Positions 43,836 to 55,639 are shown, counted from the stretch's first letter. The stretch is DNA of 64,000 nucleotides from Proteles cristata cristata (GCA_017311185.1 JAESUZ010005172.1:558001-622000); one strand, 5' to 3'. Program-made: numbers and translations. Notes: generated by a model not told the origin, from the sequence alone.

Positions 43836-44697
43836 AATTTGACAAATGACATTGTTGAAAATCCTACAGCTAACATCACACTCAATAATGAGATATTGAA
43901 AGCTTTCCTCTGAGTTAAGGAATGAAACCACTTCTAAAATACATTTTACTGGCTCTCTTAGCCAACACAATAAGGCAAGAAAAAGAAATAAAAGGCATAC
44001 TATTTAAAAAAGGCAAAATAAACCTTAGCTTTGGCAGATACCGGAACAGAAAATCCAAAATAATCTATAAACTTTTAGAATCTATAATTTGATATGGTCT
44101 TTGAACATGAAGTAAACATACAACAAAAAGTATATTTGAAAAATACCAGCCACAAGAGAAAAATGACTTTTTAAAAACAACTTTTACAAAAGCATTTAAA
44201 ATTCACATAGGACTAAATCTAAAGAGAGATTGGCCAGGAAATAAAATATTACTGGAAGGAATTAAGGAAAACCTAAATAAATGGAAAGCTCTATTATGCT
44301 AATGGACAATAATGAGAAAACTCAATATTATAAGAATGCCAGTTCTTCTTAAGTTAATCTATAGATGCAATGTAACACCAATCAAAATCTTAGCAGGTTT
44401 TTTTTTTTTAATCTGAGATGATTCTAGATTGTACATGGAAAAGGTTAAGCATGGCAAAGATAATCTTGAAGAACAAGATGTAAACACAGATACACAGAAA
44501 CCATCTGAATAAAGTTCAGAAATATACTCACATTCATAATTACTTGATTTATAACAAAGTTGCCATTGTAATACAGCGAGGAAAGGATAATCTTTTCAAC
44601 AAAGAGTGTTGGATTGATGGGGTATCTATATGAAAAGTGAGTATGCATCTGTACTTCATGACATACATAAAAATCTACTTTAAATGAATTTAGTCTA

Positions 44698-44916
44698 GGG
44701 GCACCTGGGTGGCTCAGTCAGTTAAGCGTCTGACTTTGGTTCAGGTCATGATCTCATGGTTCATGAGTTCAGGCCCCATGTTGGGCTCTGTGCTGACAGC
44801 TCAGAGCCTGGAGCCTGGTTCAGATTCTGTCTCCCTCTCTCTCTGCCCCACCCCCACTCATGCTCTGTCTCTGTCTCTCTTAAAAATAAATAAAACATTA
44901 TAAAATTAAAAAAAAT
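44698..44916 (+). mobile_element. Felid CAN SINE
   Basis: Sense copy between AAATGAATTTAGTCTA (44682-44697) and AAATGAATTATAGTCCTA (44917-44934), imperfect duplications. Contains 'gagttcaggccccatgttgggctctgtgctgacagctcagagcctgg'. Confidence 0.96.
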
Positions 44917-45404
44917 AAATGAATTATAGTCCTAAATATGAAAAGCGAAACAATATAGTTTCTAGAAGATAATACAGGAGAATATGTTTATGATATTGTG
45001 ATAGGTAAAGAATTCCTAAACAGGAAACAAATCACATTAATAAAAGAATCAGCAAGTGGGACATCATAAAAATTAAAAACTTCTTATTAGAAAATTCTAT
45101 TAACTAAATGGAAAGGCAAGCTACAGACTGGGGAAAATGTTTGAAATATTAACAATGTGTAATATGATAAAGCACTTTTGTTCAGAATACTTACAGAATT
45201 CCTATAATCAAGTAAGAAATATATAGATAATACAACAACAACAAAAGAGCAAAAGATTTGCATAGTACAATAAGCATATGAAAAGATGTTCAACATCATT
45301 ATTTATCAGAGAAATGCAAATTAAACTCAGTGAAATACTACTTCATAACCACCAGAATGGCTAAAGACAAACATAATAGAAGAACAACAACAAAAAAAGA
45401 ACCT

Positions 45405-45422
45405 CCCCCGCCCCCGCCCCCG
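45405..45422. repeat. (CCCCCG)3 hexamer island
   Basis: Three perfect CCCCCG units followed by CCTCTACC, embedded in very AT-rich old L1 sequence. The minus strand carries three G5 runs plus flanking GG. Confidence 0.95.
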
Positions 45423-45945
45423 CCTCTACCAATATGGAGAAGCTGGAAGTCTGATATATTGCTATAAATTGGTACTACCACTTTGGCAAACTGTTTAGCA
45501 ATATCTTCTAAAGCTGAATGGACACACACTTTTGACACCCCCCAGGGGTAAATATATGAGAGGAATGTATGTATATGTACACCAAAAGATATGTACAGAA
45601 ACAACCTAATTCACTGTATAAATTGTAGTATATTTATACAATGGAATATAATAATGAAAATTAAATGGAAATATCTCAGACACAAAATAGTTAATATTCA
45701 CATACTTACTCATATAGAACTGTATACATTTTAAAAGCAGGAAACTTAATCTTTAGGGAAAGAAGTCCAAATAATGATGATCTTTAAGGAAGTGGGCATA
45801 GGTAGCCTTCTCATATGTTAGTAACATTACATATCTTGGTTTGTGTGGCAGTTGTATGAATGATTCCATTTTGTATAATTTCATCCTGATGTGTAGTTTT
45901 TAGTGTATGTGTATTTCATAAAAAGCCTTTAAAAATAAAAAGAAG

Positions 45946-46689
45946 AAAACACATGAGTGATGGTTGGGGTGTGCTGATGGCAACAGCCATGAATTCCTAA
46001 TTCTAAGCAGACCTGTATCTCTGCCCAAACCCCAAAGACTGGGCTCCATGTAAATATCACATATGGAGTTCTGGTTACCACGGTGTAGATAACTCGACAG
46101 CAACAATATCTCCATTGTCTCTGGGAACAAACTGAATTCAGGGCTATGCCAAAGTGGCACTGCAGTGTAGAAACTTACTCCTGAATTCATTTCGTATTCT
46201 GTTGGATTTAGAGAAGTTTAGTTCAGAAGTTTAGTTCAGGTTGGTTTTGTGGAGGAATGAAGGTGGGGATGGGGAGAAAGATGGGTGTGAGGAGGGGTGA
46301 TCCATCAGATCAAGTTGAAAAGCAAAGACAGAACAGCACAAAAGCCTGAACTAATGATCTGCTCAAAATGCTTTCTCAGTCAGGGCCCAGGCTTGACATC
46401 ACTTTGAAGGGAGACCTTAGGGGACTGTTGAAGTTCCTGCAGAAGCAGCCGCCATGGCTCCTCTGTCTAATCTGAAGTCCCCTCCCATCCCCTCCTACTC
46501 AGCCTCTGATTCCTTCAGCTTGCCTCCTGAAATAGCAGTACTCAACCTCAACTAAGGAGGAAGGGAGTGGGGAGGAAATGAGGAAAGCATTGGTGAGTCA
46601 GAGGCCCAGCAACGGTCTGGGAGAAATCCTCTCCTTGCTGAACTAGAGGTATGTCTCTGGGACAACACAGGCTTCAAGGAGCCTGACGG
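45946..46689. other. Anonymous sequence
   Basis: No gene or repeat recognised. A 13-bp tandem duplication ('agaagtttagttc' twice) lies near 46212-46238. Confidence 0.4.
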
Positions 46690-46830
46690 CAGCACTTTAC
46701 TGAATATCTATTACTGCACTCCACATGATCCCAGGTACCATTATTTCCATTTGATTGATGAGGAAATAGGCTCAGAAAGGTGAAGCCCCTTGCCCAAGGC
46801 CATAGTGTATAGCTGGCATCATCACCCTCT
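46690..46830 (-). repeat. MIR SINE (antisense)
   Basis: 'tatttccatttgattgatgaggaaataggctcagaaaggtgaagccccttgcccaaggccatagtgtatagctggcatc' matches the antisense MIR core. Confidence 0.88.
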
Positions 46831-47552
46831 CCAGTCTTCTCCCAGAGCTCCTTCCTATTCTGCCAGGGTCCTCCTTTCTCCAGGTTCCCACACCAGTGAA
46901 CACTCTGGGCCTCCCTGGGTTAGCTGCAGGAGACCACATCTCTAGGCCCTTGTAGCCAGCAGGAGAGAGAGGCAGCCTTTTCCATCCTTAGTGAGTGGCT
47001 GACTCCCTGCTGATACTCTGGGCATATCCATGAACCCCCCGGGCCAGTCTCTCTTTGGCCCTGGCCTCTCAGTCAAAGGTTTGGAAAATCTGGCTGGAAA
47101 TTTAAGACAGCAGAGAGCACAGCTGGCTCCCACTGAGTAAAGAGCAGCAAGTCCCCGATAAAAGCTCATTCATCTCTAGGAGCTTCATGCTTGAAAGGCT
47201 CTGAGTGCCTGAAGAGAAATTGCGCAAACTGACATCACAATAAACAGAGAAAGCATGTCTATAATATCCCAGACAGGCGGCAAACGCCACTGGTGACATC
47301 AAGGCCCACAACTGCCGTGAAAAGAAAGTGTCAGTTGTGCCATGTAGACTGTCTCAGACAGACAGGGTGGGGAGAGTGGGGCACAGACCCCAGCCAAGGA
47401 GCTGCGTGACCCACTGGCCCTTGCTATGGGAGACAATGGTCACAAGAATCCCTGGGAACAATTTAGTAATCTATGATGCTGGGACAAATAGGATTTGTTA
47501 CTCTCCAGATGATGAACTGAGGCTTGGAGCCATGTCTTTAGTTGACAGCTCT
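46831..47552. other. Anonymous GC-moderate sequence
   Basis: No gene or repeat recognised. Confidence 0.4.
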
Positions 47553-47594
47553 TCATTCATTCATTCATTCATTCATTCATTCATTCATTCATTC
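47553..47594. repeat. (CATT)n microsatellite at an L2 3' end
   Basis: About ten CATT units. It adjoins L2-like antisense sequence (to about 47700: 'caatagg..., gggagtgacagacataaaataa'), consistent with growth from the L2 TGAA tail. Confidence 0.9.
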
Positions 47595-47700
47595 ACCAGA
47601 CATACAACTAGCACACAATAGGTTCTGAGCTTTGAAAATAAAACAAAAAAGACTTGGTTTCTGGCTTTGATAATCCCATGGAATAGTGGGAGTGACAGAC

Positions 47701-48461
47701 ATAAAATAACCAAGTCTTCTTGTTCTTAACTCCGGCATTCTTTTTTTTTTTTTTTTCCATTTATGAAGACACTTGTAGGAAAGATACATTGTAGGAAAAA
47801 AATCAAAAATATCTGAAAATATTAAGAAGGAAATAAAAGCCACACACAATCCTGCTCTCCAGAGACAACCACTGTCCACATTTAGGTATATAGATGTAGC
47901 TCATATACTCAGTGAGTAGTGCAGTGGAAGAGGCAGAAAGTGGGTAGAAGCTCAGAGAGTGGCCCAGGCGGTGGGGAGGTCTTTCCAGATGAAGGAGGGC
48001 AGTGCTTACCCGGGAGAGAGTGAGGAAAGGGCAGGAAAACACGGTGGGTGTGTGGGACTGGTGGTGTGTGAGGGCAGGGGGAGGCATGGGAGAAAAGATT
48101 GAAAACGCAGATCAGGCTAATTGCAAAGGAGCCCCTGGGTCCCACAGAAAACTTGGATCCCATCCCATAGCCTTTCTTCCTGTGGTGTCACTCTGCAGAA
48201 ATTAGGTGTAAGATATGGGTTGCTGGGAATTTGTTACTAATGACTCTTTAGATATTGATTGACTTGCCTTTTTATAGTTAATTTACAATAAAGCAGATTC
48301 AAAGTGGTCACTAAGCCCCTCCTCTCATTCTCACACTGGCCACAAGAGTGGATGGGAAATAGGTAGAGCAAGAGCGAGGATGGTGAGTGAGCGACAAACA
48401 TGCCCCTCCCACCCCGTGATAATTACTGACTTTGTCATCCCTTCCTGTCTTGAGAGGGCAG
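47701..48461. other. Anonymous sequence with poly(T)
   Basis: A T18 run near 47741-47757 may be the tail of an unrecognised antisense retroelement. No gene recognised. Confidence 0.4.
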
Positions 48462-48477
48462 AGTCCATACCTGTCTT

Positions 48478-48673
48478 TTTAAATTTTTTTAAGTTTACCT
48501 ATTTATTTTTCAGAGAGAGAGAGAGAGAGAAAGAAAGAAAGAATGAATCTGAAGCAGGCTCCACACCATCAGTGCAGAGCCTCACAAGGGGCTCAATTCC
48601 ATGAACCATGAGATCATGATCTGAGCCCAAACCAAGAGTTGGGCTTAACCTACTGAGCTACCCAGGAACCCCA
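48478..48673 (-). mobile_element. Felid CAN SINE with perfect 16-bp target duplication
   Basis: Antisense copy between identical AGTCCATACCTGTCTT at 48462-48477 and 48674-48689. Body diverged ('gaagcaggctccacaccatcagtgcagagcctcac'), head 'ctactgagctacccaggaacccc'. Confidence 0.96.
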
Positions 48674-48727
48674 AGTCCATACCTGTCTTAACGTTAGCTA
48701 CATCCCCAGAACTCAGCATGTTTCTTT

Positions 48728-48865
48728 TATTCATTCATTCATTCATTCATTCATTCATTCATTCATTCATTCATTCTTGAATGCCTACTATGTGCTGGAT
48801 CATTGACATACTTCACTACGACAAACAAATGTCCCGGCTTCATGGAGTACCCAGTATAATCAGAG
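48728..48865 (-). repeat. L2 LINE 3' end with (CATT)n expansion (antisense)
   Basis: (CATT)n about 48730-48775 followed by 'gaatgcctactatgtgctggatcattgacatacttc' and 'tggagtacccagtataatcagaggggg', the antisense L2 3' end. Confidence 0.85.
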
Positions 48866-49914
48866 GGGGACTTTAAACAAGTAAGCACTCTGATCAATGT
48901 TTCATTATAAATGATAAAAATACCGTGAAAGAAAAGTACAGGGGTTCTGCATGGGAAAGGCTAATTAAGCTGGAAGCAATGAAGAAATTGCTAAGGAAAT
49001 TACATTTCACTTGGTTCCTAAAGGGGCTGGACCAGAAGAGGCACTAAAAGCTTATGTACTGAATGGAAGAATAGTCAAAATCTGCATATGCTGATGGATG
49101 TGTGTCACGCTTGAGAGCGATGCCTGTTGGCATCAAAGCTTGGCTGCCATGCCCGATGGCAAGGAAGATCTTGTAGTATAGGAGTGGTGCAGTCATATCT
49201 GTGGTTTAAAAAGATGACAGTTGCCTCTTTAGGGCCTTTTCTATAATTTCTGGGAACAGACCTAGTGATTCCTAAAAATTCTTCCACTTCTCCTGGTTCT
49301 GGAATCCTTGACCAATCAGTTAACAACCACCAGGCCCTCAGGCAAACTTGGCAAGAGGGTGAGGGGACCTTGACCTCTCTCCCACTCAGTATTTCTCCCT
49401 TCAATTGCTATTCTTCTTTCCATTGTCCTTGAGCAGCTCCAACCTCATACTGATTCTTCCTCTTCTTATCAAAACTGCTTTCATAAAGTGAATGATGTAA
49501 ATGCCTGATAAGGCTTGTTATGCATTATTCCTTCCTGTTACCAGTGATAGACTCTTAAGCCAAATAAATGAATGTGAATAGTGAAATTCCAGCCAAAGCC
49601 AGGGCCACAGTGATTGTCATCAGGTCTGTGCTTATAGTTCCTCCGGGGCCCTGCACAACACCAAATGATGGGAAGGTGGGGTTACATTTACCACTAGGTG
49701 GGCAGAAGTGATGCAGGAGGGTCTAGGTTGGGGGTTGACTGGACTGGAAAGGCTGTGGGTGCCACCGGAGGAGGCGGTCAAGGAAGGAGGGTTGAGTTGA
49801 GCAGTGCAGACTACGTAAGGTTTGGGTGAGTTAAGAGGAGCAGGGAGATGGTTCATGGCATGGAAGACCTGACCTGGAATGAGCCAGGGGACCTGGACAT
49901 TATTATATAGCTGC
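48866..49914. other. Anonymous sequence
   Basis: No gene or repeat recognised; the small minus frames (49105-49404, 49632-49856) show no domain. Confidence 0.4.
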
Positions 49915-50110
49915 CACAGAGAAAGCTTCTCTGTTACTTACCAGCCATATGGTCTGGGGCACATTTTTAACATTTCTGAGATTCCACACATCATAAGATA
50001 AATCGCAATACTTGCCTCTCTAATTGTGGTGAGGGTTTAGGAAGATGGAAACCAGGAAATTGCCTAGGAGACTTCTTGTCACACAATGTGTATTCAATGG
50101 ATGTTGATTT
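49915..50110 (+). repeat. MIR SINE, near full length
   Basis: 'tctctgttacttaccagccatatggtctggggcacatttttaacatttctgagattccacacatcataagataaatcgcaatacttgcctctctaattgtggtgagggtttag' to 'gtgtattcaatggatgttg' follows sense MIR end to end. Confidence 0.85.
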
Positions 50111-51040
50111 TCTTTCCTTGCAGTGAGTCAGTAAGTTCCCACCCTCAGGATCAGGCTGTTTCACTGGAGGCATCATATGATTCTTAATAACTAGAGTGCT
50201 TCCCAGGTTTTGAAGGTCACTGACTAAAAGGGTGATCTTTCCAAGGTCCCAGCTTTTCCTGCTCTGGGACACAGCCGTTTTGAGGGTGATACATGCTAAC
50301 TGGCTTACCAGTTTTAGAGGTGCGGTGATGGCAGACGAGGGGAGTGTGGAGGGCTTTGTGTGGTAAGGGCAACAAGAGATGTAGGGACTTCAGATGTGGC
50401 TGGATGACTTAGGGCAAATTGCTTACCCAGCTAGCGTGAGGTCGGTGGTCGGCATGTGAGCTGAATTTGAATGAGATTTAGTAGCTTGGGTTCTGGTGGG
50501 AGGTGCTGTGCCGGAGCACATAGACAAGGCAAGTGAAGGTCTTTTGCCAGGAGATAAAACATTGATTTTAAACAGAAAAGAAAAAAAAGACTATTTTCTC
50601 GAGTCTGAGTTCAGTATTGATAAGCTGTGGAAAGTGCATAAAAAAACACATGTGAACATAAACATGTTCATACCTATAAAACATAAACACATGTGTGAAT
50701 ATGGTACCTGCCTTCTTCCTCTAATTTCTGGGGAAAGGCAAATCTCGCACCATATTCCTTATTTAGATTCAAACTTGTACTATACATATGACTAGAATGA
50801 TCCTTATTTTGTGTGAGGGGTGTTGTAGCCTGAAGGCAGCTCTCACACCCCTTGTCTGCCATGTGTCAAACAAGGTCCTCCCAGGAAAGGTAGGGCAGGT
50901 GCTGTCATCTAGCTGTGCCTGTGGAAATAGCCACAAACAGACGGGTTACTTGCCACCCTGGTGGGCACTGAATTCTTTCCCTCTTACTCTGTGCTGACCT
51001 TTATTCTGTGTTCTCAAGGCTCCCACAGGCCAATTAGGAA
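50111..51040. other. Anonymous sequence
   Basis: No gene or repeat recognised. Confidence 0.4.
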
Positions 51041-51062
51041 TGAGTCATTTGCATATGCAAAT
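51041..51062. promoter_or_regulatory. Compound AP-1 site and palindromic octamer
   Basis: TGAGTCA (51041-51047) is the consensus AP-1 (FOS/JUN) site. It shares its last base with ATTTGCATATGCAAAT (51047-51062), a perfect 16-bp palindrome made of two opposed octamer motifs (ATTTGCAT and ATGCAAAT) that overlap by two bases. POU/Oct proteins bind such motifs. Enhancer activity is an inference; only the motifs are seen. Confidence 0.5.
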
Positions 51063-51899
51063 CAGCTTACAGCACCAGATTTTTTTAGGGGCAAGGTTTC
51101 ACCCTGAACTCCCCAGGCTCAAGCACTGCTGAGACTGTCAGATGTGAGCCCTTAAGCACAGCCTCAGTCTTTCTCAGTGCACAACTCTGGTACCAAGACC
51201 AAGACCTAGGAGAGAACTAAAAAGCAGGCCCATGGGATGTTTGAACACATAGGTCTGAAACTCACTCTTTACCCGCTTGGTGATTTGGGAATTAATTAAA
51301 TATCCTATTTTACCAAAGCTTCAGGGTATTTTTGCTCTAGAAAGCTCCTTTTCTCTTAACTAAATTGAGGCCCATAAATGAGAAATACAGTGTATGAAAT
51401 CTCAGGATGTCATACCATAAATCTCAGGGATGGGGCTTTGCAAATCTCCTTTAGGATAAACTGTAGCAATAAAGTGTTTGTATTCTCTCTGTCTATTATT
51501 TGGTGCTAGGGAATTGAGCCCTCTTCAGTTATTGGCACTTTGATTGCAGACCATGGAGTATGACGGGCGGGGCGGGGGGGGATGTGAGGCAGCTCGGCTG
51601 TGGGTCCTGGGGGTTGCCGGTTCTCTGTCTTTCTGCACCACCCAGAGGCATGGGTGTTTCTGCTGGCAATGACCTTGAGAGATGTTAAGAAGGTATGCAG
51701 AAAGTCTTCTCAGGGGCAGAAGGCATAGGTTTGGTTTAGACCAGAAGAGGCATGGGCTTCTTGCAATCCAATACAGAAAATCTTTGACCTAAAACACACT
51801 AGACACATCACTAAAATTTGTGTCTTTTTTTTCTAAACAGCCTTTCTCATTCTCTTCAACCTACCTGTTCCTCAATGTTTTATTTCTTCAGCTAAATAT
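51063..51899. other. Anonymous sequence
   Basis: No gene or repeat recognised; a G-rich run lies near 51564-51581. Confidence 0.4.
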
Positions 51900-52550
51900 T
51901 AAACAGCACTTTAAAAAGAATGAGTGAACTCTATACATTTCAACACAGAAAAATCTTCAAAAAACAATGTCAAGTAAGGAAACATAAGTTCCAAAAGATA
52001 TATATATAGTGTGATCGAAACAAGAATATAGATTAGGTATGGACACATTCATACATAGGAAGAATATATAGTCTCATGTGGAATAACACTCAGCAACTTC
52101 AGGAGAATAATAGAGGGATGGGGAGGGTGAAGGGAAATGGACTTTATTTTATTTTTTATATTTTTATTTATTTCTAGGATAGAGAGAGACAGCGTGAACA
52201 GGGGAAGGTCAGAGAGAGAGGGAGTCACAGACTGAAACAGGTTCCAGGCTCTGAGCTGGCAGTCAGCACAGAGCCCGACGTGGGGCTTGAACCCACGAAC
52301 TGCGAGATCATGACCTAAGCGAAAGTCAGATGCTTAACCGACTAAGCCACCCAGGCGACCCTGGACTTTATTTTAAAAGGGGGGAAGAGAACCTTTGTTT
52401 AATAAAAGGGGGAGGGACCCAAAGCAAATATGGTGAAATGTTAATATCTCTTAGCTTTAAGTGGTGAGTACATGGGTGTTTGTTATACTTGGCATATTAT
52501 TTTCTGTATGTCTGCAATATTTCACAAATATAAGTAACATCATTTTAAAA
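51900..52550 (+). repeat. Old L1M-like 3'UTR, SINE-interrupted
   Basis: 'aaaagatatatatatagtgtgatcg...', then after the SINE 'caaatatggtgaaatgttaatatctcttagctttaagtggtgagtacatgggtgtttgttatacttggcatattattttctgtatgtctgcaatatttcacaaat' resembles the 3' end of an old L1. Confidence 0.6.
52152..52361 (-). mobile_element. Felid CAN SINE, young 'ctggcagtcag' type
   Basis: Antisense copy between identical TGGACTTTATTTTA at 52138-52151 and 52362-52375. Diagnostic 'gagctggcagtcagcacagagcccgacg', 'gacctaagcgaaagtcag' and 'actaagccacccaggcgacc'. Confidence 0.97.
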
Positions 52551-52765
52551 AGAATACAAATTATACAAAGAGGTGTGAAATGGTATTTTTTTCCCTTCAA
52601 TTTCAATTTCCTGAGGATGAGCATCTTTTCATAAATTTCTTGACCATTCTACCTTCTCTTTTGTGGACTGCCTGTTCATATGCTTATTTTTCTCTTGTAT
52701 TTTGTGCTTTTTCATTCTTGAGCTAGAAAAACTCATATAACAACCCCTCAAACAGACGTAACTTA
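52551..52765 (-). repeat. Old L1 ORF2 fragment (antisense)
   Basis: 'cctgaggatgagcatcttttcataaatttcttgaccattctaccttctcttttgtggactgcctgttcatatgc' resembles the antisense L1 ORF2 segment around the conserved 'ccattttgtgtggatttcttcttt' area; short and diverged. Confidence 0.55.
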
Positions 52766-53109
52766 ACCCTTTTCTTGTAGTTATTTTCAGAGTTTGCTGA
52801 GTTGTATGGAACTGTTTATCTCTAACAGGTCCCAGGTTGTCTGTTTGTATTTACTGTCTCTGCTTTTCACTGTTCCCTTGCCCCAGGGACGTGCTGACAT
52901 TTCTTGCTGTTGTCAGTCAACCTAACCACCTCCTTTACTCATCAGCCAAGAAGAGAGACTGGTCAGACACAGGAAGGCAGGCAGAACTGGGGTTGGCTGG
53001 GTCAGGCAAGACACAGGTGGCACACACAGGTGGATGCAAAAGTGGGCAGTGTGGAAGCCCCACAAAAAGCCATCTGTCATCCGGGAAATTGGAGATGTCC
53101 TATGCTAAT
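52766..53109. other. Anonymous sequence
   Basis: No gene or repeat recognised; two overlapping plus frames have no domain. Confidence 0.4.
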
Positions 53110-53270
53110 CACTTCTCAAACTTAAATGTATGTATGAACCTCCTAACGACCATGTTACAATGTAGATGTTGATTTGGCAGGTCTGAGCGAGGCCTGAGAT
53201 TCTGCATTTCAAATGAGCTCCCAGGTGCTGCTGCAGCTGCTGGACAAGGATCACACTTTGAGCAGCAATG
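53110..53270 (+). repeat. MER5A-type hAT-Charlie transposon
   Basis: 'cacttctcaaacttaaatgta' and 'atcacactttgagcagcaatg' are the two terminal regions. Between them lies 'gatttggcaggtctgagcgaggcctgagattctgcatttcaaatgagctcccaggtgctgctgcagctgctgg', the MER5A body. Confidence 0.9.
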
Positions 53271-53420
53271 TCCTGAAGAAGGAAAAAGGGATTCAGGGTG
53301 GTTCTGTGAGTGACCCCACATGGCTCTTGGGTGTACACCTCCAGTACAAGCTTGTGCTCCTATGTCTGAGGTTCAGCTCCATATTTAGTGAAGGGGAAGC
53401 CTTAGAAATTATTCCAAAAC

Positions 53421-53654
53421 TGGGGCACCTGGGTGGCTTAGTCGGTTAAGCATCCAACTTTCGCTTAGGTCATGATCTTGCGGTTCGTGGGTTCGAGCCC
53501 CGCGTCGGGCTCTGTGCTGACTGCCAGCTCGGAGCCTGGAGCCTGTTTCAGTCTGTGACTCCCTCTCTCTCTGACCCTCCCCCTGCTCACGCTGTCTTTC
53601 TCTCTCTCTCCTAGAAATAAATAAAACATTAAAAAATTAAAAAAAAAAAAAAAA
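53421..53654 (+). mobile_element. Felid CAN SINE, young type, perfect 17-bp duplication
   Basis: Sense copy between identical AGAAATTATTCCAAAAC at 53404-53420 and 53655-53671. A box about 53434-53445 (TGGCTTAGTCGG) and B box 53491-53500 (GTTCGAGCCC) are the internal RNA polymerase III promoter inherited from a tRNA. 'gtgctgactgccagctcggagcctgg' is the sense form of the young-type diagnostic segment. Ends in a long poly(A). Confidence 0.98.
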
Positions 53655-53671
53655 AGAAATTATTCCAAAAC

Positions 53672-53780
53672 AGCTGGTGAGAAAACAGTGACTCATCCAC
53701 GACCACACAGCTGGTTGGTGATAGATCTAGGCTGGATCTTGGGTTTCTGATCTGTAGTTCAGTGTTTTAGCTTTTACTAT
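53672..53780 (-). repeat. MIR SINE fragment (antisense)
   Basis: 'gactcatccacgaccacacagctggttggtgatagatctaggctggatcttgggtttctgatc' matches antisense MIR after its core. Confidence 0.75.
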
Positions 53781-54104
53781 TTCATTGTTTTCCTCTTAGA
53801 AAGAAAAAAACCTCAACAGTAAGAGTTCACTGAATTGCCAATATAGCAGGTTTAAAGCGGCTCCCTGTAGATTAACCCAGATTTAAAATAAAAGAGCAGC
53901 GGGGAAGGAAAAAATTGTTTGTTTCAATCTTTATCATAAGACTCCTATATACTGCAAACTCCCACAGCAGATTTTACATATAATGTAATTTTACCAAAAT
54001 TCAATTTATTCATATTATTTTATCAGCACACATTGCACAAATAAAGGCCCACTTTGATTATTCTGTGTCTGCCACACCCTAGGTTCTTGTCTTTCTTTAG
54101 TTTT

Positions 54105-54215
54105 CTAGAATCTCTGACTTTGGCAAAGCTACTTCTTTCGGCTTCAATTTCTTCACCTCAAAAGGTGTTGGACCCACTACTTCTAAGGTCTTTTCAGTTT
54201 TAATAGCGTTTGAGT
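54105..54215 (+). repeat. MIR SINE fragment
   Basis: 'tctctgactttggcaaagctacttctttcggcttcaatttcttcacctcaaaaggtgttgg' is the sense MIR core. Confidence 0.75.
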
Positions 54216-55639
54216 CTAAAGCTTTCTTCTTTGTGTACCTTAAATATGGTTTTCTGGGACTCTTCTCCAGATGTCATTTTTCTCTTTACATGGTTCACAG
54301 CTTTCCTGCCCAGAAAAGTGATAAGTGAAAGGAAGAACTATTGATACAGTAGTTACTTTATATTCAGGAAAGAGGGTCAAGGTACTATTTAAAACCCGGC
54401 AACAGAATGACTTGTAGATTGATTTTCAAAGGCTCTTAAGCCTCAGTTCTTTCCACAAAGAAATAAATTAATTGACCCACCTACTACCTGCCTTAGAAGA
54501 AAGAACATGGTCAGGGAAGTGCTCTGTTAGAAAACCTAATCAAGCCAATTGTGACTTTCCCTTCCTGCTTGTGACCACAGATCTCAAATGGGCAAAGTGT
54601 AAATCTTTAGAATAACCCCTGGGTAAATTCTGACCAGCCACTGCCTCTTTCTCCCGAGACAGTCCTTGTTTGAGACCAGCATTGGGAATGAAAACCCCAG
54701 TAGTGTTAGAACATAAACGCTTTCTCTGGGCTTGGAAGGTATTGCCTAGTGGTAGGAGATATACCACTGGACGTGAATGGCAAAAGTTGCCCTATGATCA
54801 GAGCCTTGGTTTAACAAAAGGGAGGTGTTGGTCTGCAAGATTTTCTAGTCTCTTCACTCTAACAGTATATATATAGTTCAAATATTTTGTATCTGAAGGT
54901 GGACTTGGGAGTGCAGGCATCAATCCTATTTGTTTAAGGTCAAGAAGAACTAAGGGAGAAAGATCAAATCGGAGATGATTAGCAAGGAAGAGCAGAGGTC
55001 AAAACTAGATGACAAGAATGAAAACTGAGGACACCTGGGAAAGTTTTACCTAATGTTTTAAACCTGTGCTGAGCTACTGATGGGACGTGAGGTCACGCAC
55101 TAAGGCTTTCTTTGGCATGAAATCCGTGGCATGGATCTCAAGGGTCTTTTGCATATAAAGGAATGTTGTTAGTGCAATAGAATAACTAGAGAGTCAAACA
55201 CTTCAGCGCATAAGAGAGCAGGGCAGTGCTATTGAAGGGAAAGCAAGGCAAAAAAATAACACAAGACAAAAGTAAAAAATGAAAAATGCTGAGACCTGGT
55301 CTTTGGAGAGGAAAATTCTTTATTCTTCCATGATGTCATGTATTCAAATATATGGCAAGAAGTAGTACCCCAAGAATGTTTCCCTTTGTGTGTGGAAGGA
55401 CAATGAATGGGGTAGGTGGCAGGTAGAGACCAATGGCAGCCTGCCTTAATTTACAGGTGTTGGACCTGCCCAGTCCCATGTCACTTGGCTAAGACTAGAC
55501 GGTTGTTAGGTTAAGAAGGGTGAATGAGCAACATGTGCCCTACAGTAGGAAACCCAAGGGCAGGAACTTTAAAGAGACTGAAGTGGAAATTTACACCTGG
55601 AAAGAGAACTGGAATAGGAATTACAAGAGTAAGTTCAAG
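54216..55639. other. Anonymous sequence
   Basis: No gene or repeat recognised in 1.4 kb. Confidence 0.4.

Larger units (their letters stand above)
41100..45945 (+). repeat. Old L1M, near complete ORF1-to-3' end, interrupted
   Basis: A highly degraded L1 in sense orientation. 41120-42330: ORF1 region ('ttagtaaactagaagag', 'atatttgaagaaatactggctcag', 'gactacaagccaagaattatttacccagtgaaaat', 'tatactaaaagaaatattgcttagagtgcttgaggcaagaaggaaat'). 42840-43320: reverse transcriptase start ('ccaggccaagatggctttagcagggaattc', 'aatcacaggccaatctctctcataa'). 43836-45400: rest of ORF2. 45430-45945: C-terminus and 3'UTR ending 'ttaaaaataaaaag'. Interrupted by three felid SINEs (41775, 42338, 44698) and an LTR-like insert (43321-43835). 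No usable frame. Confidence 0.88.

Noticed and set aside
36061..45945. Scattered ORF1- and ORF2-like fragments as a multi-gene cassette or novel system
   Set aside because: They are collinear remains of old L1 elements interrupted by SINEs and an LTR; no frame survives.
47553..48776. Regularly spaced (CATT)n and other short repeats as a CRISPR-like array
   Set aside because: They are contiguous microsatellites without unique spacers in a mammalian genome.
53421..53654. tRNA-like head with A and B boxes as a tRNA gene
   Set aside because: The sequence is the head of a felid SINE with CT-rich body, poly(A) and target duplications; it lacks a full cloverleaf. The same applies to the other SINE heads.
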